Shown here one piece after another: positions 5,252 to 5,795 of a DNA stretch of 5,795 nucleotides. The translations under genes were made by a program, and so were the position numbers. This DNA comes from TC-15 sp034437275 (lineage in GTDB: Bacteria; Chloroflexota; Anaerolineae; Aggregatilineales; Aggregatilineaceae). Under the pieces are notes generated by a model, which worked only from the letters and a program-made list of their open reading frames with translations, searched no databases and had not been told where the DNA came from. Numbering within the stretch: position 1 is the first letter of the stretch; each line of letters opens with the position of its first letter. The stretch lies in NCBI GenBank assembly GCA_034437275.1, contig DAOTUD010000165.1:1-5795 (forward strand). Reading direction: 5' to 3'.

Positions 5252-5273
5252 AGGCCTGAGTTACACTGTGAGC

Positions 5274-5795
5274 ATGGTCAAGAAAAAACGAAACACAAAA
5301 ATGACAGCAAAGCGCGCTAACAAAGGTGCACAGAAAACAACCCATCGGGTCCGCAATTGGGCCGCGTATAACGACAGTTTGGTTGAACGCAGATCGATCA
5401 CGGTATGGATCAGTGACGAGGTTATTGAAGGCTGGAAACCCAGACCGGAAGGCCCATGTCAACGCGGCGGGCAAATGGAATATTCGGATCGAGCGATTGA
5501 ATGTTTGCTGACCTTGAAAGCCGTGTTCAAGTTGCCCTATCGCCAGACCGAAGGGTTTGGCCGGTCGATCATCGCCTTGCTGGGAGTCAATGTGACCGTT
5601 CCGCACTACACGACGTTGTGCAAACGCAGTGTAGACTTGGGGATTGATCTGTCGCCCGGTGAGGTACAAGGCACCAAACATATTGTAGTCGATAGCACCG
5701 GCTTGAAAGTCTACGGCGAAGGGGAATGGAAAGTGCGCCAACACGGGTACACGAAACGCCGGACTTGGCGCAAGTTGCATCTGAGCGTCGATGAA
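5274..5795 (+). CDS. IS5-family transposase (DDE), N-terminal part
   Basis: There are 174 codons before the window ends; IS903-type transposases are roughly 300 residues, so over half is present. Residues 27-46 read RNWAAYNDSLVERRSITVWI, the characteristic N-terminal block of this group. The helical segment LLTLKAVFKLPYRQTEGFGR (78-97) and VPHYTTLCKR (109-118) follow. The DDE-fold segment HIVVDSTGLKVYGEGEWKV (136-154) carries the first catalytic Asp, D140. TWRKLHLSVDE (164-174) ends the visible part. The catalytic region holding the second Asp and Glu is outside. A GTG two codons upstream (5268) and an ATG at 5301 are alternative starts; no strong ribosome binding site is visible. No frameshift or stop is seen, so the element may be intact. 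Confidence 0.85.
   Translation, partial: MVKKKRNTKMTAKRANKGAQKTTHRVRNWAAYNDSLVERRSITVWISDEVIEGWKPRPEGPCQRGGQMEYSDRAIECLLTLKAVFKLPYRQTEGFGRSIIALLGVNVTVPHYTTLCKRSVDLGIDLSPGEVQGTKHIVVDSTGLKVYGEGEWKVRQHGYTKRRTWRKLHLSVDE

Larger units (their letters stand above)
5235..5795 (+). mobile_element. IS5-family (IS903-like) insertion sequence, left part
   Basis: The left end is placed near 5235, where GGCGTTGTTGAATGAAT resembles the terminal inverted repeat of IS903-type elements (GGCTTTGTTGAATAAAT, from memory). The drmB reading frame ends at the same point, and a transposase gene begins about 40 nt inside. IS903-type elements usually duplicate 9 bp of target, predicted here as 5226-5234 (GGTGTAATG) or one base to the left. 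The right end lies beyond the window. The element reads antisense to drmB. Confidence 0.75.

Noticed and set aside
5118..5780. Minus-strand open frame of 220 codons across the IS
   Set aside because: It is antisense to the clear IS5-family transposase and joins drmB DNA to IS DNA in a different frame from DUF1998.

Overview
The window holds two antiviral-defence loci side by side, with a small gene at the left edge and an insertion sequence at the right edge. The left two thirds are very GC-rich (about 70 %), with strong G/C third-position bias. The right third, from about 3985, is near 50 % GC. The style of the large TIR-STAND-TPR protein and the composition fit a GC-rich environmental bacterium with a large genome, possibly Chloroflexota. 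That placement is an impression from protein style, not a proven assignment.

Layout. Bases 1-116 (minus) carry the start of a small helical hypothetical protein that runs off the left edge. Bases 117-292 are a divergent promoter region with a 10-bp tandem repeat, a perfect 21-bp palindrome and a good sigma70-type promoter reading right. Bases 293-3682 (plus) encode a 1129-residue protein: an N-terminal TIR domain, a coiled-coil linker, an NB-ARC/STAND NTPase and a C-terminal TPR array. The TPR array is built from near-identical 120-nt units, followed by an abrupt patch of about 200 nt at roughly 40 % GC. Bases 3683-4034 hold no intact gene. They contain a hairpin terminator, what looks like the 3' end of a lost minus-strand gene, a second copy of a 15-bp sequence from the TIR promoter, and a leftward terminator for the next operon.

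Bases 4035-5234 (minus) are the tail of a DISARM-type operon: the C-terminal third or so of DrmB (DUF1998) overlapping by 4 nt a phospholipase-D-like DrmC gene. The drmB reading frame stays open up to about 5234, where an IS5-family (IS903-like) element begins. Its transposase reads right and runs off the window edge. DISARM therefore looks disrupted here: drmA and the methylase are not visible and drmB has no N-terminal part.

How the parts relate. The TIR-STAND protein is a self-contained sensor-effector: TPRs sense, the STAND NTPase switches or oligomerises, and TIR most likely consumes NAD+ or makes a nucleotide signal. The DISARM remnant would normally restrict unmodified incoming DNA. 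The truncated drmB, the gene debris, the composition change and the repeats flanking the TIR gene suggest a defence island with active turnover. The points most worth checking are the repeat dynamics and mosaic patch of the TPR array, and the IS disruption of drmB.
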